From: Clitoria ternatea
Lineage: Eukaryota; Streptophyta; Magnoliopsida; Fabales; Fabaceae
DNA length: 64,000 nucleotides
Assembly: GCA_037962975.1 (NCBI GenBank)
Contig: CM075669.1
Span: forward strand, 86,224,001-86,288,000
Reading direction: 5' to 3'
In this document: positions 11,824-21,628 of the stretch, in pieces
Position numbering within the stretch: position 1 is the first letter of the stretch
How the letters are laid out: every line of letters begins with the position of its first letter
Made by a program: the position numbers and the translations under genes
The notes under the pieces: generated by a model
Seen by the model: only the letters and a program-made list of their open reading frames with translations
The model's database searches: none
Told to the model about the DNA's origin: nothing

Positions 11824-12645
11824 GGAGCCAGCATAAATCTGATGCCTCTATCTTTGATGAAAAAACTGGGAATTAATGACCTTCAACCAACTTGTATGTC
11901 TTTGCAGTTGGCTGACAGATCCATTAAATATCCCCAAGGGATGCTGGAAGACTTGTTAGTTAAAGTAGACAAATTTATCTTCCCAGCAGATTTCATAGTG
12001 TTGGATATGGAGGCTGACCGAGAGATTCCTTTAATCTTAGGTAGACCCTTCTTAGCGATTGGCAGAGCATTGATTGATGTAGAAAAGGGTGAACTCATGC
12101 TGAGAGTTCAGGAGGAGCAGGTAACCTTTAATGTCTTCAATTCCATGAAACATCCAATTGAAAGGATGGATTGCTTAATGATTGAAGAGATTAAAAGTTA
12201 CCACACTCCAATGCTTTTAAAAACTGACGAAGAGGCCTTACGAACTTTTTTAGAGGATGACTTTGACTCCAAGACTGAGGAGTTAAATGACTCTCACTCG
12301 GAAATACTGAGCCTCCTGGAAGTATTAGAAGTAGGTGATTTTGAAAAAGAAAAGAAAAATAATTTGAAAATTACTGAAGCTGAGAAAGGAAAGGAAGTTT
12401 CTGAAGAAAAATGTGATTTAAAACCTTTACCTTCTCATCTGAAATATGTTTTCCTGAGAGAGGACGAAACACATCCTGTCATTATTAATGCTGACTTAAA
12501 CGATGAGGATGTGGACAAATTAATCGGGGTGTTAAAGGCACATGAATCTGTGATTGGCTGGAATATTTCTGACTTGAAAGGAATCAGTCCATCATTTAGT
12601 ATGCACAAAATTATAATGGAGGATGATTATTCCCCTGTAGTATAG
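11800..12645 (+). pseudogene. Athila protease region of pol
   Basis: After a frameshift near 11800-11820 the pol frame shows RDLGASINLMPLSLMKKLGI. DLGAS is the Athila form of the aspartic-protease D-T/S-G site, and IPLILGRPFLAIGRALIDV is the matching C-terminal protease motif. An acidic linker leads toward reverse transcriptase. The frame stops at TAG 12643-12645, immediately before a sequence that normally continues into RT, and it resumes in the same frame. CAG to TAG is the likely change. The protease would cut Gag-Pol into mature proteins. Here it is disconnected from gag and truncated. Confidence 0.85.
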
Positions 12646-14067
12646 CCACAACGCAGATTGAACCCTATAATGAAAGAGGCAGTCAGGAAAGAGGTGGTCA
12701 AGCTTCTTGATGCAGGAATCATTTATCCTATCTCAGACAGCGCTTGGATCAGTCCAGTCCAAGTGGTGCCCAAGAAAGGAGGAATGACAACTGTTAAAAA
12801 TGAAAAAGGTGAAGTCATAGCTACTAGACCGACCACAGGATGGAGAATGTGTATAGACTATAGAAGGTTGAATGACTTCACTCGGAAAGACCACTTTCCC
12901 TTGCCGTTTATTGACCAGATGCTTGAGAGACTATCGGGTCATGAATACTACTGCTTCCTTGATGGTTACTCGGGTTATAACCAAATTGTAGTTGACCGAA
13001 AAGATCAAGAGAAGACAACTTTCACCTGTCTATACGGAATATTTGCTTACAGGCGCATGTCGTTCGGTTTGTGCAACGCTCCAGTAACCTTTCAAAGGTG
13101 TATGCTGGCAATCTTTAGGGACATGGTGGAGAAATTCATTGAAGTATTCATGGACGATTTCTCTGTTTTTGGTAATAGTTTCAATTCATGCCTCAGCAAC
13201 CTATCTAAGGTGCTGGTGAGATGCCAAGAAACTAACCTCGTCCTTAACTGGGAAAAATGCCATTTTATGGTTAAGGGAGGGATAGTCCTTGGCCACAAAA
13301 TCTCTGCTGAGGGCATTCAAGTGGACCGAGCCAAGATAGAAATTATTGAAAAACTTCCCCCTCCGATCAACGTGAAAGGAGTGAGAAGTTTTCTAGGATG
13401 TGCTGGCTTTTACAAAAGGTTCATAAAAGATTTCTCAAAAATAGCTAAGCCTTTGACCGATTTGCTTGTAAAAGATCATGTGTTTGTGTTTAACGAAAAC
13501 TGTGTCAAGGCTTTTGAAAAATTGAAACAAAGTCTGATTTCAGCTCCGATCCTTGCAGCACCTGATTGGTCTTTACCGTTTGAATTAATATGTGATGCAA
13601 GTGACTTTGTAGTTGGAGCTGTGCTGGGTCAGAAAATAGGAAAATTAACTCATGTAATTTATTATGCTAGTAAAGTGTTGAACGAAAATCAAATACATTA
13701 CACCACTACTGAAAAAGAAATGCTTGCTGTGGTGTATGCATTTGATAAATTTCGTGCTTACTTGATTGGGGCCAAGGTCATTGTATATACAGATCACTCG
13801 GCAATCAAGTATTTACTAGCTAAGAAAGAATCTAAGCCGAGACTGATCAGGTGGGTTCTGTTACTCCAGGAGTTTGACTTAGAAATACAAGATAAAAAGA
13901 GAGTAGAGAACTCAGTTGCCGACCAACTGTCTCGTCTGGAAGGAGAGTCAGATTCTATTTTAATAAAAGAAGAATTTCCAGACGAGAAGTTGATAACAAT
14001 TATCACCGGGCCATGGTATACTGATATGGCCAACTTTAAAAGTGCCTCGGTGGTACCTGATTGCTAG
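12646..14067 (+). pseudogene. Athila reverse transcriptase and RNase H
   Basis: A continuous frame of about 470 codons beginning PQRRLNP. RT motifs are WRMCIDYRRLNDFTRKDHFP, the catalytic FMDDFSVFG and the LGHKISAEGI motif. RNase H follows with CDASDFVVGAVLGQ, the TEKEMLAVVYAFDKFR helix and VYTDHSAIKYL, and the acidic active-site residues are visible. The order RT-RNase H-integrase is that of Ty3/gypsy. The frame ends at TAG 14065-14067 in a position where pol should read on into integrase, probably a former TGG. This domain itself looks undamaged, but it has stops on both sides. Confidence 0.92.
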
Positions 14068-15264
14068 ACATCCCAAATGAGGAAAAGATTTTTTCATGAT
14101 AGCAAAAACTTTCTTTGGGAAGATCCATTTTTGTATAAAATAGGAGTTGATGGAGTGATCAGGCGATGTGTGCCTAAATCCGAGCAAGAAAGGCTCTTGT
14201 GGCATTGCCACGACTCCTATTATGGAGGTCATCATGGTGCCTCCCGTACAGCAGCAAAAGTTTTACAGAGTGGCTTTTATTGGCCAACTATCTTTCAAGA
14301 TGCTAAAGAGTATGTCAAAAGGTACGATAAATGTCAAAGGAGCGGAGGTCTCTCTGCTAAAGCTGGCATGCCTTTGACAAACATTCTAATTGTGGAATTA
14401 TTTGACGTTTGGGGTATCGACTTTATGGGACCCTTTCCAAAGTCGTTCTCCAACGAATATATACTTGTTGCTGTAGACTATGTCTCCAAATGGGTGGAGG
14501 CAATCCCGACCAGAACCAATGATGCACATGTGGTGCTTAGGTTCATTAAGAAGAATATTTTCTCTAGGTTTGGAGTTCCGAGAGTACCTATTAGTGATGG
14601 AGGTTCACATTTTTGTAATAAAATAATGGAAAAAGCCCTGCGTCACTATGAGGTGTTACATAAAATATCCACTCCTTACCATCCACAAACTTGTGGACAA
14701 GTCGAGCTCAAAGAGAGAAATCAAAAGAATCTTAGAGAAAGTGGTCGGGAAATCTAGAAAAGATTGGTCGGTAAAATTAAATGATGCATTGTGGGCCTAC
14801 CGAACAGCCTTCAAAACTCCGATTGGCATGTCCCCGTATCAATTAGTTTACGGTAAGGCTTGCCATCTCCCTGTGGAGTTGGAACACAAGGCGTGGTGGG
14901 CCACAAAGTTATTAAACATGGACTGTGACCAATCCCAGGAGGAAAGAGTTTTGAAACTCCATGAATTAGAGGAGTTCTGACTCAATGCTTATCAAAGTGC
15001 CTCCATTTATAAGGAGAAAACAAAGAAGTGGCACGATAAGTGGATTAATAAGAAAGAGTTTCAGAAGGATGATCAGGTTTTATTATTCAATTCCCGACTG
15101 AGACTCTTCCCTGGAAAACTTAGATCGAAGTGGTCGGGGCCTTCTACAGTAAATGAGGTTTTTCCTCATGGTGCAGTTGAGCTAAAAGACCCGACTACCG
15201 ATCATATTTTTAAGGTAAATGGCCAGTGACTCAAACTTTACTTTGGAGGAGAGTTTGATAGGTA
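14068..15264 (+). pseudogene. Athila integrase, frameshifted, with two stops
   Basis: Integrase joins the cDNA to target DNA. The zinc-binding HHCC region is seen around HCHDSYYGGHHGASRTAAKV and DKCQRSGG. Core Asp residues lie in WGIDFMGPF and PISDGGSHFCN, and the Glu lies in HPQTCGQVEL. A frameshift at about 14710 moves the frame to REIKRILEKVVG, then WAYRTAFKTPIGMSPYQLVY, the usual core end. TGA at 14978-14980 and TGA at 15227-15229 interrupt the C-terminal part (WHDKWINKKEF, LFPGKLRSKWSGP). Both TGAs stand where the family usually has Arg (CGA to TGA inferred). No chromodomain is seen, as expected for Athila. Confidence 0.88.
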
Positions 15265-15585
15265 GAAAACCTCCTTGTTACTGCAAGCATCTTCTTAGAT
15301 GCAATAAGGTCAAGCTAGTGACCTTAAAGAAGCGCTCTAGGGAGGCAGCCCTACGTTCTGAGTGTTTTTAATGAAAAGAAAACTATAAAAATTTAGTGAA
15401 TAAAGTTTGAATTAAATTTTTGAAGTTTTGAAGAAGGAAGTCTGAGCTTGAGCGAGAATAGTATACTCAGATAACTGTTACTCACTCTTTGCCCTTTTTC
15501 CCGACTGAACTTCACTCGTCATTCTTGAATAAAAAGAGAGACTTTAATAAAGGATTCTTGATCGTTGATTTAATAAACGGGTCAG

Positions 15586-17180
15586 ATGATGAAGGGTGAT
15601 TTATTTCAGTCAGCCTTTTATCACTCGGATTCCTCACTTATCACAGTCAGTTTTCTATCCTTTAGTCTCCTATTCACTCAGTATGTTTTCTTGTTAGTCT
15701 TGTGTTCAGTCGGTTTTCTATTTTTTTCATTCATCCACTCGGCTTTCTCACTCAGTCTCTTATTCCCTCGACCGATCTCTTTCACTCATTCTCAATTCAC
15801 TCGGTCACTCTTTCATTCTTTCATTCATCACCTATTCACCCGATCCTTTTCACTCATTATTTCATGAATGCTTCGTCTTCCGTTGTTCTTTTTCACCCAC
15901 TCAGTATTTTCATCCACTCGGTATTCATTTACTCGTTGTTTCATTCCACCTACTTTCTTTCTCGGTTTTCTCACGTTGTATTTTTCTTTTTCATCCACTC
16001 GTGTTTCATTCGCGATTGTCACACTCAGTATTTCTAGTCACTCAATTTCCTGTCATTTCGTTTTTCATTCCCCTAGTTTCTCCATTCACTTGGCCCCTCA
16101 CTGCATTCATTTTGTTCACTCGGCCTTTCATTTACTTGGTATTACTTTCATTCGTTCTTTCTCCCACTCGCTTGTTCACTCGTCCATTCATTGTCGCACT
16201 CGTTTCTCATGCACTTTTCTTTATTTCATTCATTCTTTCACTCGTTCTATGATTCACTCGGTATTCATTCACTCAGTACCCTTTTCATTCAGTGTTTTAT
16301 TCACTTGTTCTTTCAATCTGCTCTTTCTTCTTCGATTCTTTCACCCATTTCTCTGTAATTTTCTCACTCACTCGTCACTCAGTTTCTTATTCCTTCGCCC
16401 GATCTCTTTCTAGGTTCCTCCACTCGGTATCCCTTTCATGAGTCTTTTTCTGTAGTCTTTTTTTCATTCACTCGGTTTCTCACTAGATCACTCGTCTTTC
16501 TTCCACTCGGTCACTCATTCTTTTTCGTTCCTCACCTGTCCCTCAGTCTTTCATTACCGCACTCTATCTTTTATCCATTCGTTCTTTCATTTGTTGTTTC
16601 ATTCACTCGGCGTTGCTCATTTTTTTCCGCTCGTCTTTTATTCATCGGCCTTTTTAGTTACTCACTCCTTCTTTGCACTTTTTGTTTGTTCACTTTTCCA
16701 CTCATCCTTTACCATTCAGTATCTTCTTTATCACTCGGTATCTTTCTTCATTCTCACTCGGTGTTTTTCCTTTGTAGTTTTCCATTTATTGCCTCACGTT
16801 CGATCACTCGGTTTTCATTCAATCGTTCACTTTAATTCACTCATCCTTTATTCACTCATTCATTCTTCCACTCGTTCTTCTTTACACTCTTCCAATCCTC
16901 TTATATCTCTCCATATTCTTTCTTTCACTCGGACTTATTTTCATTGTTATTTCTCCCACCCGTTTTTCTGTCCACTCGGGATCATGTATTCATTCACGTG
17001 TCGTTCTTCCATTTGTTCTTCCACTAACTCTTTCATTTACTTATTGCTTTCATTCGCTCGTTCGTTCCCATCGTTTGTTCATTCACTCGTCTTCTTCATC
17101 TCTGTCACTCATCTTTTATAATTCACTCAGCATTTCTTCCCATTCTCACTCGATCTTCCACCTATTCAGTATGTGAGCCG
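15586..17180 (+). repeat. Pyrimidine-rich CACTCGGT-word array in the Athila 3' region
   Basis: About 1.6 kb of T/C-rich DNA with dozens of copies of TTCAYTCACTCGGT-like words at irregular spacing (for example near 15625, 15739, 15799, 15916, 16117 and 16255). Low purine content makes stops rare, so open frames run up to 181 codons, but their translations are only Phe/Ser/His/Leu runs with no domain. Its CACTCGG word is the reverse complement of the CCGAGTG word in the LTRs. Confidence 0.85.
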
Positions 17181-17595
17181 AGTAAGAGTGTCAAAATAAA
17201 AAAATATATATATAATAAATAAATAAATGTATAAATATATATAATATAATATTAATAAAGTAATAAATAAAGTTGGAACATATTTATGCGTTTCTGGGAT
17301 AAGTAACTTCAATAGTATAAAAACCTTTCAGCTTCCAAACCCTAAGTACCTACACTAAACTTAGGTTGAAGACGAAAAGGCACTTTCTGATTTCTAAGAA
17401 AGGTACTACCTTTCCACTTATTTCACTTATTTCGTGCACTTTTAAGTGCGTGTGTAGTATCTTCTTGCTTCTTTGTTAATATTCTTCCACTGTTCATAGC
17501 CATGCACCTCACATTTTTGGTTTGTTGTGTTTCTTTTGGATTTCTGTTCTTATTTTTCATCTAGGTTGTTTATCAGCATTCTTTTAACATTAACT

Positions 17596-18156
17596 ATGAA
17601 AAGAAGATCACAGAGACTCCTGCAAAAACCTAGACCAAATTTTACAGAAGGAAGTGTGAGAAGAAAGCAAATAGATAACGAAAAGGAAGTAGCAACTATC
17701 AGTATATCTGATTCTTCTGAACATGCACCCAGTCAAAGTAAAGCTGAGAAGAATGCATCCCCTGCAGTTGAGAGGAATGAATTGCCAGAAGTTGAAAGTG
17801 TTAAGGCTGCTGAAGACCATGTTATAAAGTTTAAAACCAAAGAGTCCGAGCGTCCCAGGCAATCTGCAGAAGCCGGTTCTTCTTCTTCTGACATTTCTAT
17901 GGTGTTGCAGGAATTGCAGGTCATAAAGAAGATGCAACTTAGAATTTATGATTGAGTCTTGAACCACGATCTCATGCTCAGAAAGATTGCCACGAAATTG
18001 AGGATAGAGAACACAGCAGAAATGGGAGCCCCACCTGACAGAGATGCGCGGTTAGCTTCCATTGGATTCAATATTCCCTCACAGGACGTATCCCAAGCAG
18101 CTGACCTCTCACCACCTTCAGAGCAGGACAAAGAGAATGAAGATCAGGATGCTTGA
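17596..18156 (+). pseudogene. Small ORF downstream of Athila pol, unknown function, one stop
   Basis: ATG at 17596 (MKRRSQRLLQKPRPNFTEGS) opens a frame to 18156, interrupted once by TGA 17953-17955. The rest resumes in the same frame (MLRKIATKLRIENTAEMG, then an acidic tail ending EDQDA). The protein would be about 186 residues, with a basic N-terminus, a Ser/Glu-rich middle and a short predicted helix around SDISMVLQELQVIKKMQLRI. No signal peptide or transmembrane segment is visible, so it does not look like an envelope protein, although Athila relatives often carry an env-like ORF here. The stop could be CGA to TGA. I do not recognise the family. Its single stop in about 560 bp suggests it was once coding. 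Confidence 0.5.
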
Positions 18157-18575
18157 GTTGTTGCTACATGTTATTATGATGTTTTTATGTAATTAACTTG
18201 ACATTATTCTAACTGTCTCCTGAACAATGAATTCGCTTTTATTTTAGTTGTAATGAAATTTTCTTTCTTTGTTAAAATTACTTGTTTTATTCTGTTTTTC
18301 GATTGTATCGGTAAATTAATGCATCCCAATCCGACCACGAGTTTCCCATCCACAGCCACTCAGGTAAAAAGGGAAGTATTTTTCCGACTCACTCCTTAAT
18401 TGATATTCTGACTTATTAATTGCTAAAATATGTTTATTGTTTAAATTCAAATCCATCTTAATAAATTAAAGTTGCTGAATCTTAAGCTTAGTCGGATAAA
18501 TTAACTGATCGGTTTTGTTTAACTCAGGATCTCTGCCCATAACTTTTTCATCATTAATTAATTATTTACTCGGCA

Positions 18576-18622
18576 TGCTAGTTAGCACTCTGAATGTATG
18601 ATCTTACATTAAGTTTGGGGAC
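18576..18622 (+). promoter_or_regulatory. Hairpin plus polypurine-like module, copy 1 (Athila)
   Basis: A hairpin TGCTA-GT-TAGCA (18576-18587) is followed by AAGTTTGGGGAC at 18611-18622. It resembles the true polypurine-tract module at 19693-19728 but lies over 1 kb upstream. Confidence 0.5.
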
Positions 18623-18963
18623 ATGACTGGCTGATTAACTATTATATTCATAGCTTTTGAGCCTGTTTTATTCTTTTCCGAGTGAACTTGCATGCTAGTT
18701 AGTGAGACAGAATTTGCTTCAGTACTTGCTAATTGTTTGTATGCCAGCCAATCGGAAATGATGAAGGCCTTCTTTGTTAATTCAGTCAGGGCCAAAAAGT
18801 AGCATTCCTAATATACTTAATTATCTTTTGATCCAAAAATTATGTTTGAGCCTGAGACCCTTTTATTCTGTTTATTCACCTAACATTACAAGCCTTTTTA
18901 TCTCAAAAAAACCGACTGATTTACCCCTGGATGTTCTGCTGATGAGTTGCTCAGTCTTACTTA

Positions 18964-18998
18964 TTGCTAGGGACTAGCAAGTTCTAAGTTTGGGGATG
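18964..18998 (+). promoter_or_regulatory. Hairpin plus polypurine-like module, copy 2 (Athila)
   Basis: TTGCTAG-GGA-CTAGCAA hairpin (18964-18980), then AAGTTTGGGGATG at 18986-18998, identical to the genuine polypurine tract. The stem differs from the one at 19693 by a change on each side that keeps pairing. Confidence 0.6.
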
Positions 18999-19692
18999 AA
19001 GAGTGTGCCTAGCATCAATTAAGGACACACTCCGACCTTGGTTATAGATGAATAAATAGAGGCAAATGAAAGGAAAAATAGAAAAGCTGAGAAGAAAAAT
19101 GAAAAAAATCAGCAAGGAAAAAGGTGCAAAGCACTGATTGAAATGTGATCGGAAAAAGATGGAAAAGAAGAAAGAAAAGGAAAAGTCCGAAGGACTGAAA
19201 GAAAAAGAAGGTGCAAAGCACCGAAAGTGTTAAGTTAGCATTCACTCGGAAAATAATGGAGCTTGCTAAGTAGAGGCAGTTAAGTTAAAATTGAGTCAAG
19301 GCATCAGTGGATACATCTTGTAACCCGACATTCACTCGAAAAACAATAATTGAGCCTGTAGCCCAGCCCCGTTATAAGCTTAAAAAGCCCTTACTAATCT
19401 GATTGTGTTGGCATATGGCATGACGTTTAGAACTGTTGCAAGCCTATGTTTATCTAACAAGTATGCAGGTGATGAGTGCATTGTATTCACCCTATACACC
19501 GAGAGAAGAGTTAAACACCGATCAGTGAGGAAAGCATCAGCAACTTGTTTCCCAAAGGAGGTGTAAGTTATTATACTTTTAGAAGTTGCGAAAAGAAAGC
19601 ATGATCGGTATTTAATAATTATAGCATGAATTAAGTTAAGGAAAGGTTGAGTGTGTTAAATAACAACTTGATTAGTTAAATAATCTGAGTAT

Positions 19693-19728
19693 TTGCTTGA
19701 GGACAAGCAAGATTTAAGTTTGGGGATG
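19693..19728 (+). promoter_or_regulatory. Athila polypurine tract with upstream hairpin
   Basis: TTGCTTG-AGGA-CAAGCAA hairpin (19693-19710), then AAGTTTGGGGATG (19716-19728), which directly abuts the TG of the 3' LTR. By position this is the plus-strand primer. The hairpin role is inferred. Confidence 0.8.
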
Positions 19729-21628
19729 TGATAAGTCTTGAAAAGACTTAATTATTCCACCTTTTATTTAACATAATTTATTAATTATTGTTTAGTTTTG
19801 ACTATATTATTTAATGATTTGTTAATAATTCGTGTTTTAGTTATTTATTTCAAAAGTGCTTTACTTTTGTAAGAAAACGATTGAAAACATTAATAAATCA
19901 AGAGTTTATCACTATTTAGAAATTTACTCGGCAGCCAGCATACAAATGCTAGGCAATTAGTTGTTTATTGGTGCAGGAACAGGGCGTACTCGGGAGAAGA
20001 AGACAAATCCGAGGAAAAATTACAAAGATCCGAGTGAGAAATCATAAAGCCGAGCGAGAATTTACAAATCCGAGTGAGTCTTCGTATATCCGACGGAAAG
20101 GAGTCCAAAAGACCAACTGAGCGAGACTTCCCAAAAGGTTGACCGAAAAGAATTAACGAAAAGCTGACTGCAAAGACTTCCAAGATACCGACTCCAAAAG
20201 AGAACAAGGAACCGATTGAAAATAAAAAGAAGAACCCGAGCGTCAATTTCAGAAATGTTGATTGAAAAGACAATTCGCTTAAGCGATAGTTAAATTCGCT
20301 CGGGCGAGGGTCAAAGTTCGCTCAAGCAAAGCAAGCCTACGCTCAAGCGTGACCTCAAAACATCATTCATTTGCCCAAGCTTATCCATAACACTTAAGCG
20401 AGAAGGCAACACTGCAGTACATATCTCAAGTTCGCCTAAGCGAGAACCCAGTTCGCTCAAGCGAAAAGGTTGATATTTGAAACAGCGATAGTTCCCTCCC
20501 GAATCCACTCGGCACAAGTGTTGTTTCCTGCAGCCTTCTCTTCTACTGCTGCACCCTTAGTAACTTAAGTAGTAAGCTGTTAATTAGCTGGTGCTGTGCT
20601 GTAAATTAGCTAAGGATGAGCTGGATCTTGCTAAGAGCTGAGCTGTAATTAGTTGATCATTCTGTAAACTGTGTAACTAGTTAGTTTAGTCGTTAACTTA
20701 AGTTTCCTAAGTTATCAGTTAAGTTAGTTAGTTAGGTAGAAGCTTATATATAGGTTGTACATATTCTGTAATAAAGAGCAAGAACAGAGACAAATACATA
20801 GAATACAATTCATTCACAACTTTGTACATCTCGCTACGTATTTTCTCTCTCTAAATCCTCTCCTCCAGGACGTTCCACAATCCTTTGATGGAACCAAAGT
20901 CAATGGAGTTCTAATTCCCTAAGGTTGGGATTGCGAAGGTTAGCAATAGAGTCTTGAAGCTGTGAGCAAGGAAATCGACATCTAGATCCTAAGGCGAACA
21001 AGCTGAGGAGTGGAGCAGAATTGCTGGATTGACAAATCCAGAACTGATGAAGAACTTCGCCAGTAAGGAATCATGGTTGAAGCTTAGGTAACTTCCAGCT
21101 TTCTAACTAGTTCAGGCCTAATCAATTTAGGTGAATAGTTAGAGTTCAACCTCCAATTTCGTATTAGATTCTTAGGTTAATTGAGCACTTAAGGAATTAA
21201 GGTTCGATGCTTAAGGATTAGTGTTTTCACCTAAGGAATTAGGGAATAACCACAAGCGGATTGTCCTCTGGATTATGGAGTTTGATTATACTTTAATTGC
21301 ATATTTCTTGATGAATTTATGAACCGAAGCAATCCTGATCTGTTTTTTATTAATCACCTTTCACATTTTATTTTAACTCTATTTCTGGAAATACAAAAAC
21401 AACTATAAAACACTAAAACAACCAAAAACCAAATGAAATTCATGTATTTTCTGTTGGTTCAGCTTGTACTAGTCCAAGATTGAGGTACTTACCACAATCC
21501 CTGTGGGACAATCAAATATTCTATAATTTTAACGACTGGTGCGCTTGCCAAAGTATAAATCCGAGAGTCATATTTTGTTTTTACTAAGATTTTTAGCACC
21601 AAGTTAATGGCTCGGGATTTTAGCATCA
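19729..21628 (+). repeat. Athila 3' LTR
   Basis: Same start and end as the 5' LTR and 1900 bp long. It is followed by TGAGC, the near-copy of TGAGT left of the 5' LTR. Confidence 0.95.

Larger units (their letters stand above)
7886..21628 (+). mobile_element. Athila (Ty3/gypsy) retrotransposon, full length but decayed
   Basis: 13.7 kb element with LTRs of 1901 bp (7886-9786) and 1900 bp (19729-21628), a tRNA-Asp-type primer-binding site, gag, pol (protease, reverse transcriptase, RNase H, integrase), a long 3' region with a small extra ORF, and a polypurine tract abutting the 3' LTR. The flanks are TGAGT on the left and TGAGC on the right, a 5-bp duplication with one mismatch. The LTRs differ at about 40-50 sites by eye (around 97-98% identity). 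Coding regions carry several in-frame stops and two frameshifts. Confidence 0.95.

Noticed and set aside
15586..17121. Long open frames of 93-181 codons
   Set aside because: They lie in a pyrimidine-rich repeat where stops are rare; the translations are Phe/Ser/His/Leu runs without domains and overlap in several frames.
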